Shown: piece by piece, positions 1 to 11,000 of the stretch | How the letters are laid out: each line of letters starts with the position of its first letter | Position numbering within the stretch: position 1 is the stretch's first letter | Assembly: GCA_020444065.1 (NCBI GenBank) | Contig: JAHLLQ010000002.1 | Span: 799,782-863,781 of the forward strand | Direction: 5' to 3' | Source: a bacterium | Lineage (GTDB): Bacteria > Sumerlaeota > Sumerlaeia > SLMS01 > JAHLLQ01 | Length of the DNA stretch: 64,000 bases | Notes under the pieces: generated by a model | What the model was told of the DNA's origin: nothing | The model's input: only the letters and a program-made list of their open reading frames with translations | Databases searched by the model: none | Program-made: the position numbers and the translations under genes

Positions 1-718
1 TGGCCGCCATTGTGGTGGACTTGCCGGATCCGGTCGGTCCCGTCACCAGAGCAAGGCCCTGATGTTTCCGAGCGATCTCTTCAACCACTCCCGGAAGTCC
101 CAGCTTGCGGATCGGCTGAATGATATCGTTCACGACGCGGAATGCGGCCTCTACGCCACCGCGCTGGCGATGGACGTTAACACGGTATCGCCCGACATCG
201 GGAAGATCCAGCGAGAGATCGAGCTCCCATGTTTCGTCGAATTTCTGGCGCTGCACGGGAGTCAGTTGTGTCAGGATCAACTGCTCGCACGCAGCCTTTG
301 TCAGCGGTGGGTAGTTCAATGGAACCAGGTACCCGTCGAGACGCAAAGTCGGCGGCACGCCGCGCGAAAGATGCAGATCCGATGCGCCGCGCTCCACCGC
401 CTGATTCAATAGCGAAACCAGCGACAGCGGCTGATCGCTATTCTTGGGCGCTTCCTTACGTCGGTGCGGGCGTACGACTTCGACGTTGCCTTCCTGGCCT
501 CCCGGAGCGCGCTCGGGCAGGCGCTGTCCGGGCTGAATCGGGCCCTGTTGCGCCTGCTTCGGCGCGGCGGCCCGCGGCGGCAGCTTTACGCTCGGCGGGT
601 TTGGCGGCGGAGGCGGCCCTTGCGCTGCGGATGGCGGCCTCAGTGCATCGGGAGACCGCTTCTCCGGCGGGGGAGAATGGGGCGTCTCATCCGGCTTCTT
701 CTTCGGGAACAGACCCAT
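1..718 (-). CDS. pilT: PilT-like twitching/secretion ATPase, partial (N-terminal part)
   Basis: This is a cytoplasmic ATPase of the PilT/GspE superfamily, which normally drives type IV pilus retraction. Only the first 239 residues lie in the window; the rest continues past the left edge. Residues 1-95 are an unusual proline-rich, low-complexity extension. The PilT N-terminal domain then starts near residue 98 (LVSLLNQAVERGASDLHLS), and a Walker A motif GPTGSGKST sits at residues 227-235 next to the edge. Family PilT proteins normally begin directly at the ASDLHL region, so about 95 residues are extra. The ATG at 716-718 is preceded by GAGGAGG. It is the last visible gene of a minus-strand run beginning with ftsH, 60 bp after the methyltransferase. 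PilT is preferred over PilB/GspE because the Walker A follows a short N-terminal domain, but the missing C-terminus leaves PilU possible. Confidence 0.82.
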   Translation of the reverse strand, partial: MGLFPKKKPDETPHSPPPEKRSPDALRPPSAAQGPPPPPNPPSVKLPPRAAAPKQAQQGPIQPGQRLPERAPGGQEGNVEVVRPHRRKEAPKNSDQPLSLVSLLNQAVERGASDLHLSRGVPPTLRLDGYLVPLNYPPLTKAACEQLILTQLTPVQRQKFDETWELDLSLDLPDVGRYRVNVHRQRGGVEAAFRVVNDIIQPIRKLGLPGVVEEIARKHQGLALVTGPTGSGKSTTMAA

Positions 719-778
719 TGGCGGCGCCTCCTCGGTTCAAATCGTCAACTGCCCAACAGCTTGTCGGGCTTGTGGCCT

Positions 779-1411
779 TCAGCGCAAGGGCGATGCGTTG
801 CGCCGCATCACGGCAATCAGCTCGCGCCCTGCACGGGGCTTGATCGAATCGGGTGCAATGCCGAGTTGCTCGATCTCGAAGCTGGTTCGAAGAAGCGTGC
901 GCAACTCGTTGGCCGTCACGTCGAACGGTGGGCCGCCGGGACGCTGCGTATTGAAGAACAGACCCACGAGCAGCCCGCCAGGCCGCAGCAGGTTCGCCAT
1001 TGCCGTCACGTACTCTTCGCGGCGGCCCGGACGAATCGAGCAGAAGCAGACGTACTCCACGACGGCGTCGTATGCGCCACGGTACTCGGGCTGCAGCGCC
1101 AAGTCGAAGAAGTCCGCCGCCAGGAGCGTCGCATTCAAATCGCCCAGATTCGTACGCGCATGTTCGATCGCCAGCGGAGACAGATCGACGCCGGTGACAT
1201 TGTACCCCATCTTTGCCAGCATCACGACTTCGTGACCATGTCCGCATCCGGGCACGAAAATCCGCGCTGGAGGGGCGGGTTCAGCTTTCGGATCAGAGAA
1301 GTAACGGCGCAGCGGGGGAGCCGGCGCGCCCGTGTTCCAGGCGGCTCGGGCGCCCTGTTCGTAGCTTTCGTTCCAATATTCGGGGTGGTCCGGCGTGAAC
1401 TGCTCTTTCAC
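779..1411 (-). CDS. SAM-dependent methyltransferase, TPMT/thiol methyltransferase-like
   Basis: This 210-residue class I methyltransferase has the SAM-binding motif I VPGCGHGHE at residues 53-61 and the following acidic strand end VDLS at 75-78. The mid-region CFCSIRPGRREEY followed by LLRPGG resembles thiopurine/thiol S-methyltransferases, which methylate small thiols or inorganic sulfur, selenium or tellurium species. The substrate cannot be read from the sequence. Its GTG start at 1409-1411 overlaps the TGA of the upstream gene (GTGA), so the two are probably translationally coupled. It belongs to the ftsH-led minus-strand run. A generic methyltransferase with another substrate is the main alternative. 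Confidence 0.75.
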   Translation of the reverse strand: MKEQFTPDHPEYWNESYEQGARAAWNTGAPAPPLRRYFSDPKAEPAPPARIFVPGCGHGHEVVMLAKMGYNVTGVDLSPLAIEHARTNLGDLNATLLAADFFDLALQPEYRGAYDAVVEYVCFCSIRPGRREEYVTAMANLLRPGGLLVGLFFNTQRPGGPPFDVTANELRTLLRTSFEIEQLGIAPDSIKPRAGRELIAVMRRNASPLR

Positions 1412-2274
1412 TGTGCCAATTCCAGTGCAGAGGTACGCGCATCAAGTATCTGGCGCTCACCGGGGGAGAGGCTGTCGCGCTCCCAGGCCAGTTCCGCGTA
1501 GAGCGGCCGCGCCTGGTAGGATTCTCCACGCATCTCGAAAAGAAGCGCTCGGCGCAGTGCGATCGCGTGCTGCAATGGCATGCCCTCGGAAACTCCGGCG
1601 GGGACCGGCACCGACGGATCGTCTTCCAGGAGAAGGCTCTCCAGCATCCAGTAGGCTGCCGACGCGCGGGCGCCGACCGAGAGATTCGGACTCGCCATGG
1701 CGTACTTCAGAGCGGTCCGAGCGTCGGCAGGACGACGCGCCTGGACGCAGGCTTCTGCGGCTCCCAGGAATGCGTCCGACTCCAGGTGCTCTGCGGGATT
1801 ACCGAAGGAGTTTATCAGTGCCAGGTACTGGTCTGCAGACGCGGACCAGTTGCCGGCCATTGCCTCGCCGCGCGCAATGGCAAGTTGTGCCGCGGCGGCG
1901 TTTGCTCCGGTCGGGGCGAACTTCAGGTACTCGCGGGCCGAGTTCATCGCGGTCGCGGAATCGCCCGTTGCCTCGGAGACTCTCACAGACAGCCAAAGTG
2001 CATCCGAGTAGAAGGGATCGTTCGGTGGAATTCGTTCTGGTAGACGGGTGGCGGCTTCAGCGGCGCGTTCGATTCGACCGGCGGCCAGGTCCTCTTCTGC
2101 CTCGGCAATCATTCGTGCCGCGGCTTCGCCAGAAAGCGGCCCCGATTCGGGAGCAGTCGTCGTAGAAGTTGTGGTCAAGACGTCGTCCAAAGACAACTGC
2201 GCCGCGCCGGCGAATGTTGGAATCGCCAGCGCGGCCAGAAAGAACGCAGTGCGGATTGAGGTCCGATGGAGCAT
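1408..2274 (-). CDS. Secreted TPR-like alpha-helical repeat protein
   Basis: The 288-residue product begins with a signal peptide (MLHRTSIRTAFFLAALAIPTFAGA). A short Thr/Ser-rich linker follows, then alanine-rich helical pairs typical of degenerate tetratricopeptide repeats (for example DALWLSVRVSEATGDSATA and GAAEACVQARRPADARTAL). TPR proteins usually act as scaffolds, so a periplasmic assembly or scaffold role is an inference. No catalytic motif is visible. The start lies 5 bp after the ftsH stop and its stop overlaps the methyltransferase start, giving a tight operon ftsH-TPR-methyltransferase. The combination with pilT downstream is unusual and the functional link is unknown. Confidence 0.7.
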   Translation of the reverse strand: MLHRTSIRTAFFLAALAIPTFAGAAQLSLDDVLTTTSTTTAPESGPLSGEAAARMIAEAEEDLAAGRIERAAEAATRLPERIPPNDPFYSDALWLSVRVSEATGDSATAMNSAREYLKFAPTGANAAAAQLAIARGEAMAGNWSASADQYLALINSFGNPAEHLESDAFLGAAEACVQARRPADARTALKYAMASPNLSVGARASAAYWMLESLLLEDDPSVPVPAGVSEGMPLQHAIALRRALLFEMRGESYQARPLYAELAWERDSLSPGERQILDARTSALELAQ

Positions 2275-2279
2275 CGCGG

Positions 2280-4319
<2,040 letters not shown>

Positions 4320-4501
4320 CAGTCAGTGAGAGTCCTTGGTTTCCAGCTTTTGGAGCGATATTCCGGCAGAGCGAAATTCCCACGAAACCTGGTAGCAAGG
4401 AGTGTGACAACACCGCCGCATTCCAGATTCCCGTCGTCATCGGACCAGTTTCATTCCGCACCGGTCAAGGTCAAACGGCCCAATGACTGGCTTTACTAAA
4501 G

Positions 4502-4930
4502 TTAGTCCCGCAGCACCAAAACCGGGCAGTGGGCGTAGCGCACGATGTGCTCCGCGACCGATCCGATTAACAAATGGGCCGCTCCTGTTCGTCCATGAGA
4601 ATGGATCACGATCAGTTCCGCTTCGATCTCCTCGGCGAAGTCGGCCACCTCTCGCGATGGCGATCCGATCCGGATTTCCATGGCGGCTCCTTCATATTCC
4701 GGAGCGCTCAACCGGGCCGCCAGTGCCTCTTCGGCGTGCTCGATTCGGGCCATGTCATTGGACTCCGGCCAGATTACACCCGGCTCCATCGGAGTCAGCG
4801 GCGGAATTACATGGATAATGTACAGGTCCGATGACTTCGAAACCAGTTCTCGTGCGGTCTTCAGCGCCGTCATCGAGAAGTCGGAGAAATCGAGCGGAAC
4901 GACGATTTTCTTCTTTGGGAGCCAACTCAT
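4502..4930 (-). CDS. Universal stress protein UspA family
   Basis: This 142-residue cytoplasmic protein matches the UspA fold. It starts KKIVVPLDFSDFS with the nucleotide-side Asp, and ends with the G-x2-G-x9-G-(S/T) ATP-binding signature in GRTGAAHLLIGSVAEHIV followed by CPVLVLR. Such proteins bind ATP and are induced under stress or growth arrest; the specific role here is unknown. The ATG at 4928-4930 was chosen because GGAGG lies 5-9 nt upstream and the protein then begins as the family does. A longer in-frame reading to 5188 adds a Pro/Arg-rich stretch unlike any Usp and was rejected. It follows the rhodanese gene by 97 bp on the same strand and may be co-transcribed or independent. Confidence 0.9.
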   Translation of the reverse strand: MSWLPKKKIVVPLDFSDFSMTALKTARELVSKSSDLYIIHVIPPLTPMEPGVIWPESNDMARIEHAEEALAARLSAPEYEGAAMEIRIGSPSREVADFAEEIEAELIVIHSHGRTGAAHLLIGSVAEHIVRYAHCPVLVLRD

Positions 4931-5027
4931 GTCTGCCCTCCGATCCGGCAGGCGAAACACAACCTGCCCATGGGCCCTATCGTAAGGGACCGGGGACGGA
5001 AACGCAAGGTAATGGGGGAGGGGAAGG

Positions 5028-5804
5028 TCAGACTTCTGAGTCGTCTGTGGCCTTGGCGGATTCTTCTGTGGTGGCGGTCTTAGGCTCGGACAGGCGCCAC
5101 GCCGCCGTGCCGCCGGCAAGGACACGGGCATCGTGGCCAGCGGCCAGCAATGCCGCCGCCCAGCGCGATGCGTCTGCGGTGCCATCATCCGCGATCACGA
5201 CGACTTCGTCGCTGCGTGCGGCGCGATCGACATAGTCGGTCGGTTTGATGTCCCGGGAGAACGCCACGACTTCTGCGCCGGGGATGACTGCTTCCGGGGC
5301 TCGCTTCAGATCGCGGGTCAGTTGGATCACGCGGATCTGCTTTCCAGAGTCGGTGCGTCCCGCTTCATTCAGAAGGGCCTCGCGCAGATCCGCGGCGGTC
5401 ACCTTCGTCGCAACAGATTCGGTGCTCGTCCCGGCGGGGGAGACGGTGGGGGCCTTTGCGCGACGCCATGCGGTATAGCCGCCGGTGAGCGTGCGGACTT
5501 CGGCCGCCCCGGCATCTTCCAGCGCGGCCGCGGCCTTGTCGGCTGTCTGGGCGCTGAGATCGTCGTCGACCACGACAATCGTAAGGTCCGTCGGAATGGC
5601 CCGATACGGGATCGTTGCCGCGGGGATGGAGGCTGCTCCGACGATGTGGCCGCGGGCGAAATCCGTCTCGGACCGCACGTCGACGACCATCACGCGCTGC
5701 CCGTTCTCGCGCAGAGACTGAAGGTCCTCCACCGAGATCGGGGTGGCGGCCAATGCGGTCGACGCACAGCCCAGCACCAGCAATGTCACAAGCAGACGAA
5801 TCAT
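5028..5804 (-). CDS. Exported tandem rhodanese-like protein (protein C)
   Basis: The 258-residue product has a signal peptide (MIRLLVTLLVLGCASTALA) and two rhodanese-like domains. The first spans about 22-110 with VMVVDVRSETDFARGHIVGA and GGYTAWR; the second spans about 130-240 and ends GGTAAWR. Rhodaneses transfer sulfane sulfur through a Cys at the end of a central strand. Here that position in domain 1 reads VVVDDDLSAQ with no Cys, so it is probably catalytically dead. The ATG at 5802-5804 overlaps the stop of gene B (ATGA), indicating translational coupling. A homologue (C') occupies the same third position in the second trio at 35333-36304. The acidic C-terminal tail is low complexity. 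A binding or structural role is inferred; the function is unknown. Confidence 0.82.
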   Translation of the reverse strand: MIRLLVTLLVLGCASTALAATPISVEDLQSLRENGQRVMVVDVRSETDFARGHIVGAASIPAATIPYRAIPTDLTIVVVDDDLSAQTADKAAAALEDAGAAEVRTLTGGYTAWRRAKAPTVSPAGTSTESVATKVTAADLREALLNEAGRTDSGKQIRVIQLTRDLKRAPEAVIPGAEVVAFSRDIKPTDYVDRAARSDEVVVIADDGTADASRWAAALLAAGHDARVLAGGTAAWRLSEPKTATTEESAKATDDSEV

Positions 5805-7996
5805 CGGACCATCATTCCTTCCCAAGGCACAGGCGTCGGAGGCGGCACGGAGCGCACTGTGATCACAATCTCATCCGCATCGGTCAGGCCGAGGCTATCC
5901 TCGACGGTCAGGCGGAAGCGAACCGTCTCAACCACGAGCGAACTCGGCGCCGTGAATTCCGGGGTCGCCGTGTCGCCGCCAATCAAAGTCACCGGCGGGC
6001 CGGATGTCTGCGTCCACGAATAAGACAGGCCATCGCCGATCGATGCGCTGCCATCCAGGTAGACCGTCTGGGTACCATCGACCGTCTGATCAGGGCCGGC
6101 GTGTGCGCTCGGCATGCTGACCGCAATGATGACGTTCATGGTGTCGCTGGAGGAGCGGGCCTGATTGTCGGTCACGGTCAGTTCCCAGGTCATCAGGGTA
6201 TTCTCCGTGACCTCCGGCGCCGTGAAGCGCGGCTCCTTGGTCTGCGGGCTCAGAAGGACAACCGGCGGGCCGACTGTCTGGTTCCAGGAAATGTCCAGCG
6301 GCGATGGACCTTGCGTGCCCGTGGCGTCGATCGTCACGACCTGGCCGGGAATGGCGACCATATCGGGACCCGCGTCTACGATCAGGTTCGGATTGTCGAC
6401 GCTGATCTGGATAATGCGGAAGTCCTCGAGCGGAGGGTCGCCGCCGTCGTTCAGACGGAAGGTCACTTCGTAGACGCCGATCTGGCTCATGTCCGGCGAC
6501 CAACTGAAAGCGCCCGTCGCGGTGTTGAACGTCGGAGCCGGTCCGGCGGGAATGCCGTCCGTGAACTCCATGGAGTATTCTTCCGTCAGCCCAGTGCTCA
6601 CCGTGCCGACCAACGTGAAGTCCAGCGAATTCCCAACGACCACTGCCTTGTCCCCTGGATCGTCGAGAACCGGCTTCTGGCGATAATGAAGCGTGTACTG
6701 CCCGGTCGAACCGTAATCGACGAGATGGAAGAACGGAGCAGTATCGACGCGGAGCGCAGCGGCGCGTTTGGGGTCGATTCGGAGCTGATCTACCCACGCG
6801 TTCTCGACGGGAAGGATTTTGCCATCTGACCGTTCCGCGCTGACGAAACCGAGATTCCCATTCGCCGGGTCGGGAATGCGCACATACGCCCAGACAGCAC
6901 CCGGCGCCGTGAAGGTCAGCGTCGTATCGGGATTGCCCGAGTCGACAACGTTGGATACTCCCGCGGCCACGTGCGTCACCGGAATGTCGGTGCCGTCCGA
7001 AGCGTAGATGTTGTCCGGAATGAAATCAGGATCCTGGTCCTCGTCGGCGAGGAAATCGAGGATGTCGTCTGAGCCGGGCTCGTCCACTCGCACGTTGTGC
7101 ACGAGCGTCCGTGTGCTGATCCCGTCGATCAACGAGGTCTTTTCTCCGCCGAACTGATCGGCGTGTTTGTAAGTCGCATTGAAGTTGATGAACTCGCCGA
7201 GCAACGAGGACGTCATTGTCCAGCGAACCATGGCAGCCTGCGCCGCCTGCAGATCGCCGATGCTCGCGAGCATCGAAGGTGTGCGAGCCTCGCCGTTTAC
7301 CTGCGTTCCGAGAATCAGGAAGCTGACCAGCAGGCCCTTCTCATTCTCGATGATCTCGGGCTGGCCGGTCTTCAACTTCATGCTATTGGCCGGACCGTGC
7401 CCATCGTTCGTCACGCGCAGACCGAATGTGAACGGTTCGCTGCGCTCCTCGATGTTCTCGGTCAGCGGATCGTCACCGATCACCAGGCGCGGGAAGAAGT
7501 ACTCGAGCTTCAGAAGCGGCTGGGGATGTACGACGATCGAGTCGGGAAGAACGATCAAATCGACCGGGGCAGTGCCTTCCGGCCCGAGCGAAAGGTCGAC
7601 GGTGACGTAGTAGCGTTGACCGGCGGGATCGCTGCCGCCTGCGCCGACCGTGGGCACGATCAGCCAGGAGGCTTCGCCCGTATCGCCGATTTCAATCCGG
7701 CCCGTCCCGTCGACGGCGGTGACATCCTTCAGTTCCGCATCGCCGACAAAGAAGAGGGCATCCGCGGGATCGCCGTTATTGTCAATAATCGAGATCGCGG
7801 CGTTGACGTTGGTCAGCGCCTTGTCGGTCAGGTTATTGGCAAGCGTCAGTCGCGCGTCGAAGGCGACGCGTTCGAATGTCAGTTCCTGCTTGATCTGAAT
7901 CTTGACGCGGGCACACGTCTGCGCAGAGGCGTGTGACACCGCCAGGCCCATCAGGGCGATCAACAGAACGATCCAGTTTGTGGCTCTACACGTCAT
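5801..7996 (-). CDS. Secreted protein B: conserved N-terminal module plus PKD-like repeats
   Basis: The 731-residue product has a signal peptide (about residues 1-26, ending SHASAQ). It then has a roughly 420-residue region without a family I recognise that is clearly homologous to B' at 30898-35313; shared motifs include QELTFER, GRIEIG/GVIPAG, HPQPLLKLEYF versus LPQPKLDIDYF, and HADQFGGEKTSLID versus HADELGGELTSLIE. A putative Ig-like domain follows (about 445-540), then two PKD/REJ-type repeats beginning DAGPDMVAIPGQ and HAGPDQTVDGTQ. PKD-type repeats usually form extracellular beta-sandwich spacers. The ATG at 7994-7996 was preferred over a GTG at 8012-8014 because TGAGG lies 8 nt upstream and the signal peptide then starts correctly. 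It follows the A stop by 8 bp and overlaps C. Confidence 0.82.
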   Translation of the reverse strand: MTCRATNWIVLLIALMGLAVSHASAQTCARVKIQIKQELTFERVAFDARLTLANNLTDKALTNVNAAISIIDNNGDPADALFFVGDAELKDVTAVDGTGRIEIGDTGEASWLIVPTVGAGGSDPAGQRYYVTVDLSLGPEGTAPVDLIVLPDSIVVHPQPLLKLEYFFPRLVIGDDPLTENIEERSEPFTFGLRVTNDGHGPANSMKLKTGQPEIIENEKGLLVSFLILGTQVNGEARTPSMLASIGDLQAAQAAMVRWTMTSSLLGEFINFNATYKHADQFGGEKTSLIDGISTRTLVHNVRVDEPGSDDILDFLADEDQDPDFIPDNIYASDGTDIPVTHVAAGVSNVVDSGNPDTTLTFTAPGAVWAYVRIPDPANGNLGFVSAERSDGKILPVENAWVDQLRIDPKRAAALRVDTAPFFHLVDYGSTGQYTLHYRQKPVLDDPGDKAVVVGNSLDFTLVGTVSTGLTEEYSMEFTDGIPAGPAPTFNTATGAFSWSPDMSQIGVYEVTFRLNDGGDPPLEDFRIIQISVDNPNLIVDAGPDMVAIPGQVVTIDATGTQGPSPLDISWNQTVGPPVVLLSPQTKEPRFTAPEVTENTLMTWELTVTDNQARSSSDTMNVIIAVSMPSAHAGPDQTVDGTQTVYLDGSASIGDGLSYSWTQTSGPPVTLIGGDTATPEFTAPSSLVVETVRFRLTVEDSLGLTDADEIVITVRSVPPPTPVPWEGMMVR

Positions 7997-8004
7997 CGCT
8001 TGCC

Positions 8005-11000
8005 TCAATCGCACGGATCATTCACGGTGCCGCCGCCACCGCCGCCGCCACCGCCGCCTTGCGCCCAGACTCTACCGCCTCCGGCGCCCGTCGGGCAGTC
8101 GCACTTGGTGTACTTGCACATGCAATCGTACATGTCCTTCAGGCCGAGACCGGTCAGGGCCTTGCAGCACGGCGTCACTCCGGAGTCGCCGGTGATTGCG
8201 CCGGCCAACTCGCACAGGCAGCCGCTGCCTGGGACGCCACCGCCCTGGAGCGATTCCTTCGCGCACGTCAGCGCTGGATGATCCGGAAGCAGCAACGAAG
8301 CGAGGTCGCCCAGAGACGTCGGAATCTTCGGGATAATCTTACAGAGGACACTCAGTTTGACAGAACCGTACACGGTTGCCGTACCACCGCAGAGATCGGC
8401 ACCGGCCGTGATTGGAATTTCGGGATCGAAGTCGCACTTTTCGAAGATATCGCAGACAATCTGGAAGAGATCCCCGATCGTTCCGCGGTGTCCCTTGTCC
8501 ATCATGTCGGCTAGGGCCGTACGGCGAGTCGGCGCTTCTTCCGGATAGGGCGTCACGATACGGAACGGAACCTGGATCGCATCGCGAGCAGGAATGTCGC
8601 CCAACTCCGTGACGAGCGGTTCCACTCGGAAGTCCGAGGTTTCGATCACCGGGAACTGTGCATCGCGCATCGCGATCAGGCCCTTGTTGGCGATGATCAG
8701 GTTATTGTGCATCGATGTTCCGGCGACCGGCATCAGCTCGAGATGGGGCGGATCCAGAACCATCACCGGTGCGAGTACATCTGTCTCGAATGTTGCATCG
8801 ATCACGATCTCGTAGCGATCCTCGATGGTGATCGGCGTCACCGTGAAGCCAACCGTTACGAAGTCCTTGCGCATCAGCAGATGCAGTTCGGTCAGCTCGC
8901 CGGTCTTGATCGTGACAGTTCCGATCTCCACCTGATAGCCGCTGCCACCGATCGTGTAATCGAAGTCGCCCGGGGGAAGCCCTTCGAAGAACAGAAGGCC
9001 GTCGGCATCGGTCACGCCGCTCAGACGAAGGGGCGTCGGACCCGCTGGATTGGCTTCCTGGATCAGGACTTCAAGGCCTTCAATGGGCTCTTCCGTGGCA
9101 AGCAGCGTTCCGCAGCGAACCAGCAGATCGCCACTATCGGTGCCGATCACGCGAATCGACATGTAGACGTCGAACGGTGCGAGGTTATCGCTCTCGATAC
9201 GAACCGTTTCGGAGTAAATGCCGGGCGTGACGCTGGAATCGGGCAGCAGTGTCATTGGAATTTCGCGGCTTGCGCCGGCGGCAATATCGCCCAGCACCGG
9301 ATCGATCGACAAATCGATCCAAGAACGAGTCGGCGGAGTCACGCGCGCATTCAGCAGCGGCTCCGTCCCCACATTCGAAATCTCGGTCGTCGCGACGGTG
9401 ACTTCATCGACGATGGCGCCGGTTTCGATATAGGACGGATCGGCCGAGAGCACCGGACCGCCGACATACGTTTCGACGTCCAGAGTCAACTCCGCCTGGC
9501 TGCCGTGATTGCCTTGCGCCAGCAGAATCAACTGCGTGTTTGTCGGGCTGTTCGTTGTCGCATCGATGGTGACCGAGATATTCGATGTCCGGCCCGCCCC
9601 GATCGTTGCGGGGTAGGAGTTGACTGTCGCGGTCAAGTCGGCGCTTTGCCCCGCGGGAAGGAACTCTACGGATGTCAGCGTCTGCAAGTCTTCGCCAAGA
9701 TTCTTCAGCGAGACGTTGAACGGGAACGTCGAATTACGCGGCATCGTCACTGTCAAATCCGGCGGCTGGAAACGTAGTCCGGAAATGATGAACGTGTCCT
9801 GTGCAGGCCGGTCTTCAACGTCGGGATGGACGCCCCAGATTGTGTAGTTGCCTGCCTCGGTCGTGAACGGGCGGAATGTGTAGATGAAGTTTCCGTACAC
9901 GTCCGTCTTCGCGTACTCGAAGCGATCGAAGCCCTTGACGTTAATGCCGATCTTCACATTCACGCCGGGCTCAGGATTCAATGAGACGGGATCGTACGCA
10001 TTGCCGAAGATTCGGACTTCCGAGCCGGAAGCGTAGTACTCGAACTCGGCTGCAACGTTCGCCAGATAAGGTGGCGAGGTGATGGTCGCGCCGAGGGCTG
10101 CTTCCGTGCCCGGCACGGTCTGCTCGGTGGCAGAATCGATATCGTAGTAGAATGTCGGCACGGTCGCCAGCAGCAGCACTTCGTCCGGCGCATCGAGCGG
10201 AACGAGGACACTGATCGGCTCCGTCAGGAACGATTCACCGGGTGCGATCGTCGCGAACGATTTGTTAGCGCCAAACTGCGCGCCGCCGGTGGGCGCGGAC
10301 TGGTCGAGGTAACTCTCCGTCAGCAGGTTGCCCAAGGTATCATACAGGCCGACGATGACGTCGGAATGTCCGCTGTCGCGCTGCGTGATGACCTGGCGAT
10401 CGAGAGGACCAGGGTTCGTGATGCGCACCGAAACATCGACAGGGACGCCTCGAACCATGGGATCGGCGAAGAGCTCAATTTCCTGGCCTCCGGATATCTG
10501 TGAAACCGTCTTTGTCTCGTGGAAGAAGACCTCGGCGTATTCCTGGGGCAGGAGTTGTTCGACGATGAACGCAATGTCGCGGTCTGTGAAGCCGGCACGA
10601 TCGATAGCCAGAACCGTCGTTGCCGATGTCGATCCGTTGGCCGGCAAGACCGCGTTCGGAATCATAGCGGGATCGGTCGTTGTAGGCGAGGGATTGGCGA
10701 GGCGCATATCGAACGCCACATTCGTCTCCGAATTGCTTCCGCTCAATGCACCGTAATCGACGCTCTGGAACGTGCCTCGCACGATGGAGTCGACGCTCTG
10801 ACCGACGAACGGATGCAGAGCTAACACCTGCGTGTGGCGCTCGAAGAGGATCGAATCCGAGGGGCCGATGGCCTGGACGGTGTAAGTCGCGCCATCAGCG
10901 GCGGAGTACGAGTTGTCTGTCCACAGGAGATCCGGCGCGGTCGGGAGCAACGTACCGATGACAACGCCATCGCGGCGCACGTCGTAACGTTCGAGATTCG

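Noticed and set aside
464..1501. 345-aa plus-strand frame over the methyltransferase
   Set aside because: Arg-rich shadow opposite two supported minus-strand genes with overlap coupling.
4502..5188. Long 228-aa form of UspA
   Set aside because: The N-terminal 86 residues are Pro/Arg-rich, unlike the family; a good ribosome site precedes the internal ATG at 4930.
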